DNA of 52,678 nucleotides from Cupriavidus laharis (GCF_914271435.1 NZ_CAJZAI010000024.1:1-52678); one strand, 5' to 3'; positions 7,237 to 15,947 are shown, counted from the first letter of the stretch. Notes: generated from the sequence alone by a model not told the origin. A program made the numbers and translations.

Positions 7237-9510
7237 GTGAAGAAGAATCGCATCGCACTGGCCGTATCCGCCGTGCTGATGGGCCCCGCCTGCGCCAGCG
7301 CGCAGATGGCGGCTGCCGAAACCCTGCAGGAGGTGGTGGTATCGGCGAAGTCCGGCCAGGGTGAAACGACCGCCATCGCACCCAACACGCCATCGCCGGA
7401 CTACGGCATCAGCAATGCCCGGATGGCGGATTTCAACGTGGTGAATCCCGAGGACGCGCTCAAGTACGCGCCCAACCTGGCGGTACGCAAGCGCTTCATC
7501 GGCGACATCAATTCCATCATCTCGGTGCGCAGCACGAATTCGCGCCAGTCGGCGCACGGGCTGGTCTATGCGGACGGGCTATTGCTGTCCAACCTGCTGG
7601 GTTCGGACTATTCGTTCCCGCCGCGCTGGTCGCTGGTCAATGCCGCGGAGATCGAACGCGTCGATGTCCTGTACGGGCCGTATTCCGCGCTGTACCCGGG
7701 CAACTCGCTCGGCGCGACGGTGCTGATTTCCACGCATACGCCGGAGCGGTTCGAGGGCGACGCCGGCATCCAGTTCTTCACGCAGCGCTTCAGCCAGTAC
7801 GGCACCCACGACAGCTTCAACGGTTTCCACGCCAATGCCTACGTGGGCGACAAGATCGGTGCTTTTTCCTATCTCGTCAGCGTGGACCGGGAGGACAGCA
7901 AGAGCCAGCCGCTGAGCTTCTACACCGCGGCGCGTTCGACCACCCGTGCCACTTCGGCCGACAAGCCGGTGACCGGCGCATTCTTCGACCGCGACCAGAC
8001 CGGCGCCGACCGCGTGGTCATGGGTGTGAACGGCGAGGGCATCACCCACACCGTCCAGGATCAGCTCAAGGTCAAGCTCGGCTATGACATTACCAACACG
8101 CTGCAGGCCCAGTTCACCGCGGCCTACTGGCAGCAGGACCGGTCCAGCGCCACTGGCAGCTATCTGCGTGATGCCGCCGGCAATGTCGTTTCAAACGGCA
8201 ACGTGAACATCGGCGGGTATCGCTACGTGATTCCCGCCAACGCGTTCGCGCCAGGCAATGGCGAGGACGCGCGCTGGCTCTATGGCCTGTCATTGCGCAC
8301 GCGCAACGAGACCGGCTGGAACTTCTCCGGCGTGGCGTCGCTGTTCAATGTCAGCAAGGACATCAGCCGCACGGCCAGCACGGCGGGCAGCGGCCCGGGC
8401 ACGGTGACCTTCGGCGACGGCACAGGCTGGCGCACGCTGGACCTGAAGGCCGACTACCGTCCGCAACGGCTGCAGGGCGGGCATTGGGTCACGTTCGGCT
8501 ATCACTACGACAACTACAAGCTGAGCAACACGACCTACAACACCTCGGACTGGGAGGCTGCGGCCGTTACGGGCTTCAACAGCGCCTTTGCCGGCAAGAC
8601 CGAGACTCAGGCACTCTATGCGCAGGACGCCTGGTATTTTGCGCAGGACTGGAAGCTGATACCGGGCCTGCGCTTCGAACACTGGCGCGCCTACGACGGC
8701 AGCCGCAGCGTGCCGGGCGTGGCGCTCGGCTACGCCACGCGCAGTGAATCCAACTGGTCGCCCAAGCTGGCGCTGGAAAAGGCGATTGGCCAGGACTGGC
8801 TGGGCCGGCTTTCGCTGGGGCAGGCGTATCGCTACCCGACCGTCAGCGAGCTCTTCCAGGGCCGGATCACCGGCACCTCGCTGGTCAACAATGATCCCAA
8901 CCTGAAGCCGGAGCGCTCCTTCTCCAAGGACCTGACCTTCGAGCGCACGCTGGAGGCGTCGCGTTTCCGCGTCTCGCTGTACGAGGACGACATCCGCGAT
9001 GCGCTGGTCAACCAGACCGACACCACGGTGTTCCCTGCCGTCACCAGCTTCCAGAACGTCGACCGCGTGCGCACGCGCGGCATCGAGCTGGCCTACGAGG
9101 CGCAGGACTTGTTCATCAATGGCTTCGACCTGTCCGCGAGCGGTGCCTACAACCATTCGAAGACGCTGGAAAACGCAAAGAATCCGGCCTCCGTCGGCAA
9201 GTACTTCTACCGCATTCCGCAGTGGCGGGCCAACCTGGTTGGCACCTACCGCATCACGCCCGCGTGGTCGGGCACGCTGGCCATGACCTATTCGGGGCGG
9301 CAGTACAATACGCTCGACAATTCGGATGTCAATCCGGACACGTTTGGCGGCACCAGCAGCTTCCTGACTTTCGACGTCAAGCTGAACTACCGGCCCGCCA
9401 GGAATGTGCGGCTGGCGCTGGGCATCGACAACCTGACCGACCAGCGCTATTACGTCTACCACCCTTATCCCGGCAGGACGTTCTACGCCGAGGCCAAGGT
9501 CTCCTACTAA
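7237..9510 (+). CDS. TonB-dependent outer-membrane receptor
   Basis: 757 residues from a GTG start at 7237 with AGAAGG seven bases upstream. The open frame runs back to 7114, but only this start gives a proper signal peptide (VKKNRIALAVSAVLMGPACASA). A TonB box, ETLQEVVVSA, lies at about residues 28-37. The plug domain follows (NPEDALKYAPNLAVRKRF to IERVDVLYGPYSALYPGNSLGATV), and the beta-barrel ends ...FYAEAKVSY with a terminal aromatic residue as the BAM complex prefers. The NLTDQRYYVYHPYPGRTFYAE ending is typical of siderophore or metal-chelate receptors. The substrate is unknown. The two genes behind it appear co-transcribed and may act on the same cargo. Confidence 0.9.
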   Translation: MKKNRIALAVSAVLMGPACASAQMAAAETLQEVVVSAKSGQGETTAIAPNTPSPDYGISNARMADFNVVNPEDALKYAPNLAVRKRFIGDINSIISVRSTNSRQSAHGLVYADGLLLSNLLGSDYSFPPRWSLVNAAEIERVDVLYGPYSALYPGNSLGATVLISTHTPERFEGDAGIQFFTQRFSQYGTHDSFNGFHANAYVGDKIGAFSYLVSVDREDSKSQPLSFYTAARSTTRATSADKPVTGAFFDRDQTGADRVVMGVNGEGITHTVQDQLKVKLGYDITNTLQAQFTAAYWQQDRSSATGSYLRDAAGNVVSNGNVNIGGYRYVIPANAFAPGNGEDARWLYGLSLRTRNETGWNFSGVASLFNVSKDISRTASTAGSGPGTVTFGDGTGWRTLDLKADYRPQRLQGGHWVTFGYHYDNYKLSNTTYNTSDWEAAAVTGFNSAFAGKTETQALYAQDAWYFAQDWKLIPGLRFEHWRAYDGSRSVPGVALGYATRSESNWSPKLALEKAIGQDWLGRLSLGQAYRYPTVSELFQGRITGTSLVNNDPNLKPERSFSKDLTFERTLEASRFRVSLYEDDIRDALVNQTDTTVFPAVTSFQNVDRVRTRGIELAYEAQDLFINGFDLSASGAYNHSKTLENAKNPASVGKYFYRIPQWRANLVGTYRITPAWSGTLAMTYSGRQYNTLDNSDVNPDTFGGTSSFLTFDVKLNYRPARNVRLALGIDNLTDQRYYVYHPYPGRTFYAEAKVSY

Positions 9511-9525
9511 GCTCGGAATACTTTG

Positions 9526-10719
9526 ATGAAAGGCATCCGCCTCTTCCTCGCCGGCCTGCTGGCCCTTTCCATGACCTTGGCCATGACCTCGGCCATGGGC
9601 CAGGCCCACATGCACCAGGGTGCGATGAGCGAACTCGGCACCGGCGCCGCGTTCGACCGCGACGGGCGCCTGTGGGTGGCCTACAAGGATGGCCCCTACG
9701 TGGCGCTGCAGTCTTCGGCGGACTTCGGCCGCAGCTTCGGTCCGGTGCAGCGTGTCAACAGTGCCCCTGAGCAGGTGGCGGCCGACCATGAGAGCCGGCC
9801 CAAGGTGGCCACCGGGCCCAACGGCGAGATATTCGTCACGTGGACCCAGCCGCTGGCCAAGCCCTATACGGGCTTCATCCGCTTTGCCCGCTCTGCCGAC
9901 GGCGGCAAGTCGTTTTCCGCGCCGTTGACGGTGCACGCCAACCGCGACCAGATCACGCACCGCTTCGACGCCATCGCGGTCGATGGGGCCGGCCGCGTGT
10001 TTGTGAGCTGGATCGACAAGCGTGATGTCATCGCCGCGCAGGCGCGCAAGCAGCCATATGCCGGTGCCGCGATCTACTACGCGGTGTCCCGGGACAATGG
10101 CGCCACCTTTCAGGGCGACTACAAGGTGGCGGACCAGTCTTGCGAGTGCTGCCGCATTGCCATGTCGGCCACCCCGGACGGCAAGGTGCTGGCGCTGTGG
10201 CGCCATGTGTTCCCGCCCAACGCGCGCGACCATGCGGTAGCCGTGCTTGGCGCCGACGGCACTGCCACACGCTACCAGCGCGCCACCTTCGACGACTGGC
10301 GCATTGACGCCTGCCCGCATCATGGTCCCGGCGCCTCGGTGGCACCGGATGGCACGCTGCACATGGTGTGGTTCGGGGTGCGCGACGGCAAGCCGACCGT
10401 CTCGGTGGGACGCTGGAAAGACGGCAGGCTGCTGGCCCAGCGTCCGCTCGATGATCCGCGCGCCCAGCATGCCGATATCGTGGCGCTTGATGCGAAGCGT
10501 GTCGTGGTGGCGTGGAAATCGTTCGACGGACAGCAGACCCGCCTGCGGGCCATGGTATCGGAGGACGGCGGCGTCAGTTGGCAGACGCGCGAGCTGGCAG
10601 GCACCGCGCAGGACTCCGACCAGCCGCACCTGCTGCAATACGCCGGGCATGCCTATGTGCTGTGGCGCACGGAAGCGGAGGGCATCCAGCTCTTTGCCAT
10701 CACGAAGGAGGGCGCATGA
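9526..10719 (+). CDS. Secreted Asp-box (sialidase-like) protein with a CECC motif
   Basis: 397 residues with a signal peptide (MKGIRLFLAGLLALSMTLAM...). At least four Asp-box-like loops recur (SSADFGRSFGP, SADGGKSFSAP, SRDNGATFQGD, SEDGGVSWQTR), implying a beta-propeller like sialidases. The usual sialidase arginine triad is not evident, so an enzyme assignment would be unsafe. SCECCRIAM and DACPHHGPG place four cysteines and two histidines in the middle of the propeller, suggesting metal binding or a redox site. The ATG at 9526 is preferred over the adjacent TTG. It begins 15 bp after the TonB receptor, and its stop overlaps the next start by ATGA, so the three genes form an operon. Confidence 0.75.
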   Translation: MKGIRLFLAGLLALSMTLAMTSAMGQAHMHQGAMSELGTGAAFDRDGRLWVAYKDGPYVALQSSADFGRSFGPVQRVNSAPEQVAADHESRPKVATGPNGEIFVTWTQPLAKPYTGFIRFARSADGGKSFSAPLTVHANRDQITHRFDAIAVDGAGRVFVSWIDKRDVIAAQARKQPYAGAAIYYAVSRDNGATFQGDYKVADQSCECCRIAMSATPDGKVLALWRHVFPPNARDHAVAVLGADGTATRYQRATFDDWRIDACPHHGPGASVAPDGTLHMVWFGVRDGKPTVSVGRWKDGRLLAQRPLDDPRAQHADIVALDAKRVVVAWKSFDGQQTRLRAMVSEDGGVSWQTRELAGTAQDSDQPHLLQYAGHAYVLWRTEAEGIQLFAITKEGA

Positions 10720-11231
10720 AGCATTCCCGCCGCCGGCTGCTGGCTGCCATGGCCTGCATGCTGCTCGCCGCGGGCCCGGTCAACGCCGGCTCCGCGAAGG
10801 CCGCTGAGGCCGCGCCGGTGAACTGGTTCGATTCGGCCAGCGTGCCGCGACTGGTCGCCAGCCAGCAGGGCAAGCCCTTCGTCCTGGTGGTCTGGTCGCT
10901 TGACTGCGTCTATTGCCGGCGCAATTTCGAAGCCATCGGCAAGCTGCAGGCGCGCAACCCGGCGCTGCGCGTGGTCACGCTGTCGATGGACGTTCCCGCC
11001 GCGCAACAGCAGGTGCAGCAGCACCTCCAGCGCACCCGCCTGTCGCGCAACGCCTGGATGTTCGGCAGCGAGATGCCGGAGCGCCTGCGCTACGCGCTCG
11101 ATCCGGACTGGATGGGGGAAACGCCGCGTACGTATTTCTATCGGGCCGATGGCGAGCGGCGCGGCGTATCCGGCGTGATCAGCCCGGCCGACTGGGCTGC
11201 TCACTTACGCTGGGCCGGCATTGCCGGCTGA
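10716..11231 (+). CDS. Thioredoxin-fold protein, exported, CxxC
   Basis: 171 residues. The signal peptide MKHSRRRLLAAMACMLLAAGPVNAG has a twin arginine, but the consensus for Tat export is only partial. The redox motif CVYC is at residues 64-67 after a hydrophobic strand (KPFVLVVWSLDCVYCRRN), as in TlpA/ResA-like proteins. A proline follows in GETPRTYFY at the cis-Pro position. It is likely a periplasmic thiol-disulfide protein. The start overlaps the stop of the Asp-box gene, so its partner may be the cysteine-rich CECC protein, which it could keep reduced or metallated. That partnership is inferred. Confidence 0.78.
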   Translation: MKHSRRRLLAAMACMLLAAGPVNAGSAKAAEAAPVNWFDSASVPRLVASQQGKPFVLVVWSLDCVYCRRNFEAIGKLQARNPALRVVTLSMDVPAAQQQVQQHLQRTRLSRNAWMFGSEMPERLRYALDPDWMGETPRTYFYRADGERRGVSGVISPADWAAHLRWAGIAG

Positions 11232-11266
11232 TGGCAGGCAGGCGGTTCCAGATTGCCCGGAAACTG

Positions 11267-11371
11267 CCTCTTACATGCTGATGCCGTTCAGTTAACCACC
11301 GTCGTTCCCGCCTGCGCGGGAATGACGGTTAGGTCTTGATGCTTTAACTGAACGGCATTCCTCTTACATGC
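11267..11371. mobile_element. MITE-like palindromic element with 12-bp flanking direct repeats
   Basis: CCTCTTACATGC occurs at 11267-11278 and again at 11360-11371. Between them lies a nested palindrome. Outer arms are ATGCCGTTCAGTTAA (11281-11295) and TTAACTGAACGGCAT (11344-11358), a perfect 15-bp inverted repeat. Inner arms are CCGTCGTTCCCGC (11299-11311) and GCGGGAATGACGG (11316-11328), with one mismatch. No coding frame is inside. The direct repeats look like a target duplication, and the right copy contains the stop codon of the tauC-like gene. The inner hairpin could also serve as a two-way terminator between the convergent genes. The inner GGGAATGACGG-type palindrome resembles dispersed repeats known in Burkholderiales. 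Confidence 0.72.
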
Positions 11372-12269
11372 GACCCTTCCACGGCACCAGCCAGGTCTCA
11401 GACTTGCGCATCAGCAGGTCGAACAGGAAGGCAATCAGCCCGATCAGCAGGATGCCCATGATGACCACGTCGGTGCGCAGGAAGTTGGACGCATTGAGCA
11501 CCATCTGGCCCAGGCCGGCGGTAGCCGCCACCATCTCGGCAGCCACCAGCGTGGTCCAGCCGAAGCCGATGGCGATGCGCATGCCGGTCAGGATATCGGG
11601 CAGCGCGGCGGGCAGCACCACGTGCCGGATCACCTGCCACGGTGTGGCACCCATCGAGTAGGCGGCGTTGATCTGCTCGATCGTGACCGAGCGCACCCCG
11701 GCGCGTGCCGACATGGCCAGCGGCGCGAAGCAGGCCAGGTAGATCAGCAGGATCTTCGAGGTCTCGTCGATGCCGAACCAGATCACGATCAGCGGCAGGT
11801 AGGCCAGCGGCGGCAGCGGGCGGTAGAACTCGATGGGCGGGTCGAATACGCCGCGCGCAATGCGCGACACGCCCATCAGCACACCGATCGGCACGGCGGT
11901 GAGCACGGCCAGCGCGAAGGCGCCGAACACCCGCACCAGGCTGGCGTGGAAGTGTTCCAGCAACGGCAGGCCACCTTGCACGTTGCCGTTCCAGGCATCG
12001 ATAAAGGCCTTGATGATGGCCTCGGGCGTGGGCAGGAACAGCGGCGGCACCCACTGGAGGTGGCTGGCGGTCCACCACAGGGCCAGGAGTGTTACCACGG
12101 TGACGGTGGCGATGCGCGAACTGGAGCCTTCGCCGGGCATGCGGTAGCCCGAGACGGTGCGCATGGGGCGGCGCGGGGCTGCCGGCTGGCCAGTCGGATT
12201 CGGGTTCCGGGCCGGGGCTGCGGTGGCCGCCATGGCGGCGGCGTCGACCTGTTGGGCGGGTACGGTCAT
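11364..12269 (-). CDS. tauC: ABC transporter permease, taurine/sulfonate/nitrate type
   Basis: 301 residues. The N-terminal tail (MTVPAQQVDAAAMAATAAPAR...) is long and flexible; six or so membrane segments follow. The EAA loop of this family is seen in AAYSMGATPWQVIRHVVLPAALPDILTGMRIAIGFGWTTLVAAEM. It is the inner-membrane channel of a sulfonate-type importer with the ATPase and binding protein upstream. The ATG at 12269 follows GAGGAC by eight bases; an in-frame start at 12293 would overlap the ATPase stop. The stop codon lies in the direct repeat that borders the MITE-like element. Taurine is the most likely substrate class, but TauC and SsuC are hard to separate by eye, and no tauD dioxygenase follows. 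Confidence 0.8.
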   Translation of the reverse strand: MTVPAQQVDAAAMAATAAPARNPNPTGQPAAPRRPMRTVSGYRMPGEGSSSRIATVTVVTLLALWWTASHLQWVPPLFLPTPEAIIKAFIDAWNGNVQGGLPLLEHFHASLVRVFGAFALAVLTAVPIGVLMGVSRIARGVFDPPIEFYRPLPPLAYLPLIVIWFGIDETSKILLIYLACFAPLAMSARAGVRSVTIEQINAAYSMGATPWQVIRHVVLPAALPDILTGMRIAIGFGWTTLVAAEMVAATAGLGQMVLNASNFLRTDVVIMGILLIGLIAFLFDLLMRKSETWLVPWKGRM

Positions 12270-12279
12270 GGCTTTGTCC

Positions 12280-13056
12280 TCAGGGCGTGGCATGGATCAG
12301 GTCGACGATTTCTTCGCGGTAGCGGATGAACTCGGGGTCGGACTTGACAGCGCGGGCATCGCCGCATTCGATGTAGCGTCGCGCGAACGGCAAGTCATAG
12401 CTGTGCGCGATGCGGCCGGGCGAGGGCGTCATCACGATCAGCCGCGTGGCCAGGAACAGCGCCTCTTCCACGCTGTGCGTGATGAAGAAGACGATCTTCT
12501 GCTCGCGCGCCCACAGCCGCAGGATCAGCGCCTGGATCGATTCGCGCGTCAGCGCGTCGAGCGCGCCGAGCGGTTCGTCCATCAGCATCACTTCCGGGTC
12601 GTTGGCCAGCGCGCGCGCAATGCCCACGCGCTGCTGCATGCCGCCGGAGAGTTGGTAGACAGGTTTGCTGGCAACTTTCTCCAGCCCTACCTGTGCGAGC
12701 TTTTCGTGGGCGATGCGCAGGCGCTCGGCACGGCTTACGCCGCGCAGGCGAAGCCCAAGCGCGACGTTGTCGACCACGTTGAGCCAGGGCATCAGCGCGT
12801 GCTTCTGGAACACCACGCCGCGTTCGGCGCCGGGGCCCAGCACGGGCTTGCCGTCGAGGCGGATCTCGCCTTCCGACGGCTGCATGAAGCCGGCGATGCA
12901 GGACAGCAGCGTGGTCTTGCCGCAGCCTGATGCGCCGAGGGCGACGACGAAGTCGCCGCGTTCCATGGTCAGGTTCACTTGGGACAGGGCCAGCGTCTGC
13001 GCGCCGCCGCGGCCGCCGTAGTTGACGCTGACCTTGTCGATTTCCAGCCGGGACAT
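12280..13056 (-). CDS. tauB: ABC transporter ATP-binding protein, taurine/sulfonate type
   Basis: 258 residues starting MSRLEIDKVSVNYGG. Walker A is GASGCGKTT, the ABC signature is LSGGMQQRVGIARAL, Walker B is VMLMDEPLGALDALT and the switch histidine is in FFITHSVEEALFL. It is the ATPase of the importer. TCAGGAGGAC precedes the ATG at 13056, which decides this start over the earlier in-frame one at 13149. Its stop lies 11 bp ahead of the preferred tauC start. TauB, SsuB and NrtD-like ATPases are closely related, so the substrate comes from context only. Confidence 0.86.
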   Translation of the reverse strand: MSRLEIDKVSVNYGGRGGAQTLALSQVNLTMERGDFVVALGASGCGKTTLLSCIAGFMQPSEGEIRLDGKPVLGPGAERGVVFQKHALMPWLNVVDNVALGLRLRGVSRAERLRIAHEKLAQVGLEKVASKPVYQLSGGMQQRVGIARALANDPEVMLMDEPLGALDALTRESIQALILRLWAREQKIVFFITHSVEEALFLATRLIVMTPSPGRIAHSYDLPFARRYIECGDARAVKSDPEFIRYREEIVDLIHATP

Positions 13057-13179
13057 GACAGTCCTCCTGAAGGTTTGGGGTGTGGCTTGCCGCATCGCCG
13101 GCTGCACGGGCGGGCGAGGGCAGGTACGGCAGCGGGGCCGGGCTGGCACCGCCGCGTGGCGCTTTAAGAGGCTGTGTGG

Positions 13180-14178
13180 TTACTGCGCGGCGCGCCGGAC
13201 CCACTCGGCGTTGACGCCGCCGCTATAGTCGGGCAGCACGGCCTGGATCGTGCCCTGTTCCTTCAGGAAGAGCGCCGCCGAGCGCAATGCGCTGGCAGCA
13301 CCACCGCCGAGCCAGCGCGGCGAGGCTTGCTCCTGCAGCGTGGGGAAGCTGTACAGCGCCATGCTGGCCGGCACTTCCTCGGCCTTGGCGCCGGTCAGCC
13401 TGGCGACCGCCTTGATGTTCGGCGAGTCGGGGGTCCAGGCAGCCTTGTTGTTGCGGTAGTTGTCGTCCGCGGCGGCCAGCACGCGCACGAACTTGACCAT
13501 GAAGTCAGGGTTCTCGCGCGCGAACTTCTTGTTGGCGATCATGCCGTCGAAGGTCGCCTTGCCCGTTTGCGCGGCAATCTGCCCCGAAGTGGTCAGCACC
13601 TTGCCGGAGCGCTTGACCTTGGCCAGCACCGGATCCCAGATGAAGGTCGCGTCGATGTCGCCGCGCTCCCATGCGGCGGCGACTTCCGGCGGACGCATGT
13701 TCATGATCTTGACGTCCTTCGGATTGATCTTGGCCTGCTCCAGCGCGACCAGCGTGTGGTAGTGCGTCGTCGAGACGAACGGCACGCCCACGCGCTTGCC
13801 CTTGAGGTCGGCAATGCTGGTGACTTGCGAGCCATTGCGGGCCACGAACGCTTCGGCGGCGTTGATGTCGTCCAGGATCCAGAACAGTTCGACGTCCAGC
13901 CCCTGCGACAGGGCCGAGGCGATCGGCGACGAGCCCGCCTCGCCGATGGCGATCTGGCCGGAGGCCATCGCGCGGATCACGTCGCCGCCGCCGGTGAACT
14001 GGCGGAACGAGACCTTGTAGCCGGTCTGTTTCTCCACCTCTTTCATGTCCTGCGCATAGCGCCACGGCACCACCATGTCCTGATAGGCGATGACGACTTC
14101 CTTGGTCTGCGCGTGAGCGGCCGGGGCCAGTACGGCCGCCAGTGTGACGCCTGCTGCCAGTTGCTTGAACCAATGCAT
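13180..14178 (-). CDS. tauA: ABC transporter substrate-binding protein, taurine type
   Basis: 332 residues. The signal peptide MHWFKQLAAGVTLAAVLAPAAHAQ ends at a clear AxA site. The mature part starts KEVVIAYQDMVVPWRYAQD and contains FTGGGDVIRAMASGQIAIGEAGSSPIASALSQGLDVELFWILDDI, which matches the TauA pattern of the NMT1/TauA-like periplasmic proteins. GAGGAG lies ahead of the ATG at 14178. It is the first structural gene of the cluster, 123 bp before tauB, and is preceded by an 11-codon leader and overlapping hairpins. Confidence 0.82.
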   Translation of the reverse strand: MHWFKQLAAGVTLAAVLAPAAHAQTKEVVIAYQDMVVPWRYAQDMKEVEKQTGYKVSFRQFTGGGDVIRAMASGQIAIGEAGSSPIASALSQGLDVELFWILDDINAAEAFVARNGSQVTSIADLKGKRVGVPFVSTTHYHTLVALEQAKINPKDVKIMNMRPPEVAAAWERGDIDATFIWDPVLAKVKRSGKVLTTSGQIAAQTGKATFDGMIANKKFARENPDFMVKFVRVLAAADDNYRNNKAAWTPDSPNIKAVARLTGAKAEEVPASMALYSFPTLQEQASPRWLGGGAASALRSAALFLKEQGTIQAVLPDYSGGVNAEWVRRAAQ

Positions 14179-14211
14179 GATGAGACTCCTCGAAGATTGA
14201 GACTGCTTGCA

Positions 14212-14257
14212 TGCCGACCGCAGAGGCGGCACGGTGGGTCGGCACCGGCGCGGTGCC
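14212..14257 (-). promoter_or_regulatory. Overlapping hairpins in the tauA leader (possible attenuator)
   Basis: Read on the minus strand, the first possible hairpin is GGCACC-N5-GGTGCC (14257-14241). The second uses TGCCGACC and GGTCGGCA (14244-14237 with 14219-14212). They share the four bases 14241-14244, so only one can form fully at a time. They sit between the stop of a leucine-rich 11-codon frame and the tauA ribosome site. The layout resembles translation-coupled attenuation, but no T-run is present, so control of translation or stability is as likely. Confidence 0.4.
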
Positions 14258-14269
14258 CGCGTGTGGTGC

Positions 14270-14305
14270 CTAAACGAGGAGGAGAAGAAGTTGAGCAAGA
14301 GGCAT
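14270..14305 (-). CDS. Putative leader peptide of the tau operon (11 residues)
   Basis: A short frame encodes MPLAQLLLLLV with GGAGA five bases before its ATG. Five consecutive leucine codons use both CTT and CTC. The stop is followed within 13 bases by the alternative hairpins at 14257-14212, and tauA starts 92 bp further on. The remaining gene-free stretch 14306-14751 shows no convincing frame; the promoter of the tau operon must lie there, but I could not fix a strong -35/-10 pair. Confidence 0.45.
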   Translation of the reverse strand: MPLAQLLLLLV

Positions 14306-14751
14306 GCCAGTCTCCTTTGGCTGGGGTGTCTATGCACCCTCTGTTTGATGGGCTTCCTGCATCGGTCGGGAAGCCCCGGCACATGACGCTTGGTGCGGCA
14401 TGTGAGCGCCATGGTAGGGAAGGCCGCTATGCACGGTTAGTGCCAGTCACGCGCTTTCAATGGGTCCAGCCGTGCAGGCCTGACGCCAGGGCGAAGCGAG
14501 GTGATGGAGCGGGGATTGCCGTCGCGAACCGAGGGTGATGCACTGGCGCCGACAGGGAGCCAGCGCGTGCCGGCGGGGGAGCAACGGGAACTATCAACTA
14601 TGGAACATGCTGTTCCAGGTCATCCTTCTGGCGCGGCTGGTCATACTGAAGGCCCTTGATATGAGCCCAGTGAACTAAACGCCAGCTGGAGGCATGGCGG
14701 GAAGCGAAAGCAACCCGCCATGATGCTTCCCGCATTGCGCGGGCTGCTTCG

Positions 14752-15330
14752 TTATTCCGGCTTGGCGGATTCGTTCGCAGCCGGTTGTTCGTCTTTCGCG
14801 GATTCAATCTTGGCCGCTTCGACCGCAGGTTCCGCTGCAGGTTGCTGCTTCGCCTTCTGCGCGCGGCTCGCGCGATGCTGCTGGGAGCGTTGCTGCTGCG
14901 CGCGCTTTGCATCCGCCAGCGTGACCTGCCCGGCCGGCTGGCCCGCCAGGTCGACGCGCTCGACGCCTTCCACCATGCACGTCCAGTAGCGCGTACCACG
15001 GCACCAGGTCCGCACGGCTTCGCGCAGCATGGCTTCGTCCAGTGCCAGGGTGCCGGCATGCTGGAGCAGATCCTCGAAGATGCCGACCTTCAGCGGCACC
15101 TTCGGCGCGGGGTTCTTGGGGAAAGCCAGCGGGAAGCGCTTCTGCAGCTTGCCGATTGCCTGGATCACCGGATCGACAGGCTTGGCCGGAGCGGCCGCGG
15201 CGGCAGGACGCGCGCGCGCGGGCTTGGCCGGCCGTGCGTCCTTTGCCTGCTTTGCCGGGCGGGCTTCCTTTGCCTCTTTTGCCTGCTTTGCCAGTTGTGC
15301 TTTCAGTGCTGCGAGTTGTTCGAAACCCAT
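14752..15330 (-). CDS. ProQ/FinO-domain RNA-binding protein
   Basis: 192 residues. The N-terminal part (about 1-50) is an Ala/Lys/Pro-rich linker with repeated AKQAK and RPAK units. The ProQ/FinO fold follows at about 53-140: VIQAIGKLQKRFPLAFPKNPAPKVPLKVGIFEDLLQ, then WCRGTRYWTCMVEG with the conserved Y-W/C core. A Gln/Ala/Glu-rich tail ends it. Such proteins bind structured small RNAs and mRNA 3' ends. A CCCGC-N5-GCGGG hairpin (14729-14743) sits just after the stop and may terminate it. It is a single gene, transcribed away from the cupin gene. Confidence 0.88.
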   Translation of the reverse strand: MGFEQLAALKAQLAKQAKEAKEARPAKQAKDARPAKPARARPAAAAAPAKPVDPVIQAIGKLQKRFPLAFPKNPAPKVPLKVGIFEDLLQHAGTLALDEAMLREAVRTWCRGTRYWTCMVEGVERVDLAGQPAGQVTLADAKRAQQQRSQQHRASRAQKAKQQPAAEPAVEAAKIESAKDEQPAANESAKPE

Positions 15331-15497
15331 CGTGTCCTGCCAATTGAGAAATTTGGAGAGATTTTAGCAGTCCCGGTCCAGCCGCCGGCCACGCCGCTTT
15401 CGTCATCGCGCGCAGCCTGCCCTATGCTGCAGTGGCAGCCGGGTGCGGCAGCCTGCGCCGTATACGGCGTTATCGAACGGTATCGATGGAGGTGCCT

Positions 15498-15914
15498 ATG
15501 TCAGACGATTCCCATGACACGCCACAGACCGTGGTCGTGGTGCACCCGGACCGCGAGATTTCCACGATGCAGAAGCTGCCTTACTTCGTCGGCATTTCCC
15601 GGCAAACGGCTGGTGCCAGGGCCCTGTCGATGTCCATTGTGGTCGTGCCGCCCGGCGGCCATGCCGAGCCGCACATGCATCGTGGCTACGAGACCGGCAT
15701 CTACGTGCTCGAGGGGCGGGTGGAAACCCGCTATGGACCCGGCCTGCGCCAGTCGGTCGTGACCGAAGCCGGCGACTTCCTGTTCATTCCGCCAGGCGTA
15801 CCGCACCAGCCGTTCAACCTCAGCGCGACGGAGCCGGCCCGCGCGATCGTGGCGCGTGATAACGCGGATGAGCGAGAAGAGGTCGTGCCCTATGACCCGG
15901 CGGCCGACACGTAG
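15498..15914 (+). CDS. Cupin-domain protein
   Basis: 138 residues of a single cupin barrel. Motif 1 is PPGGHAEPHMHRGYETGIYVLEGRVE, with two histidines and the glutamate. Motif 2 is EAGDFLFIPPGVPHQPFN. GGAGG at 15488-15492 fixes the ATG at 15498. Cupins of this size bind a metal and can be dioxygenases, isomerases or sensors; nothing here narrows it. It is convergent with the recombinase gene downstream and apparently monocistronic. Confidence 0.82.
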   Translation: MSDDSHDTPQTVVVVHPDREISTMQKLPYFVGISRQTAGARALSMSIVVVPPGGHAEPHMHRGYETGIYVLEGRVETRYGPGLRQSVVTEAGDFLFIPPGVPHQPFNLSATEPARAIVARDNADEREEVVPYDPAADT

Positions 15915-15947
15915 CAGGCGTTGGTCAGCGGCGCTCTGCCCATGCAT

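Noticed and set aside
8290..10650. 786-codon minus-strand frame opposite the TonB receptor and Asp-box genes
   Set aside because: No domain or signal; the plus-strand genes have signal peptides, motifs and coupled starts.
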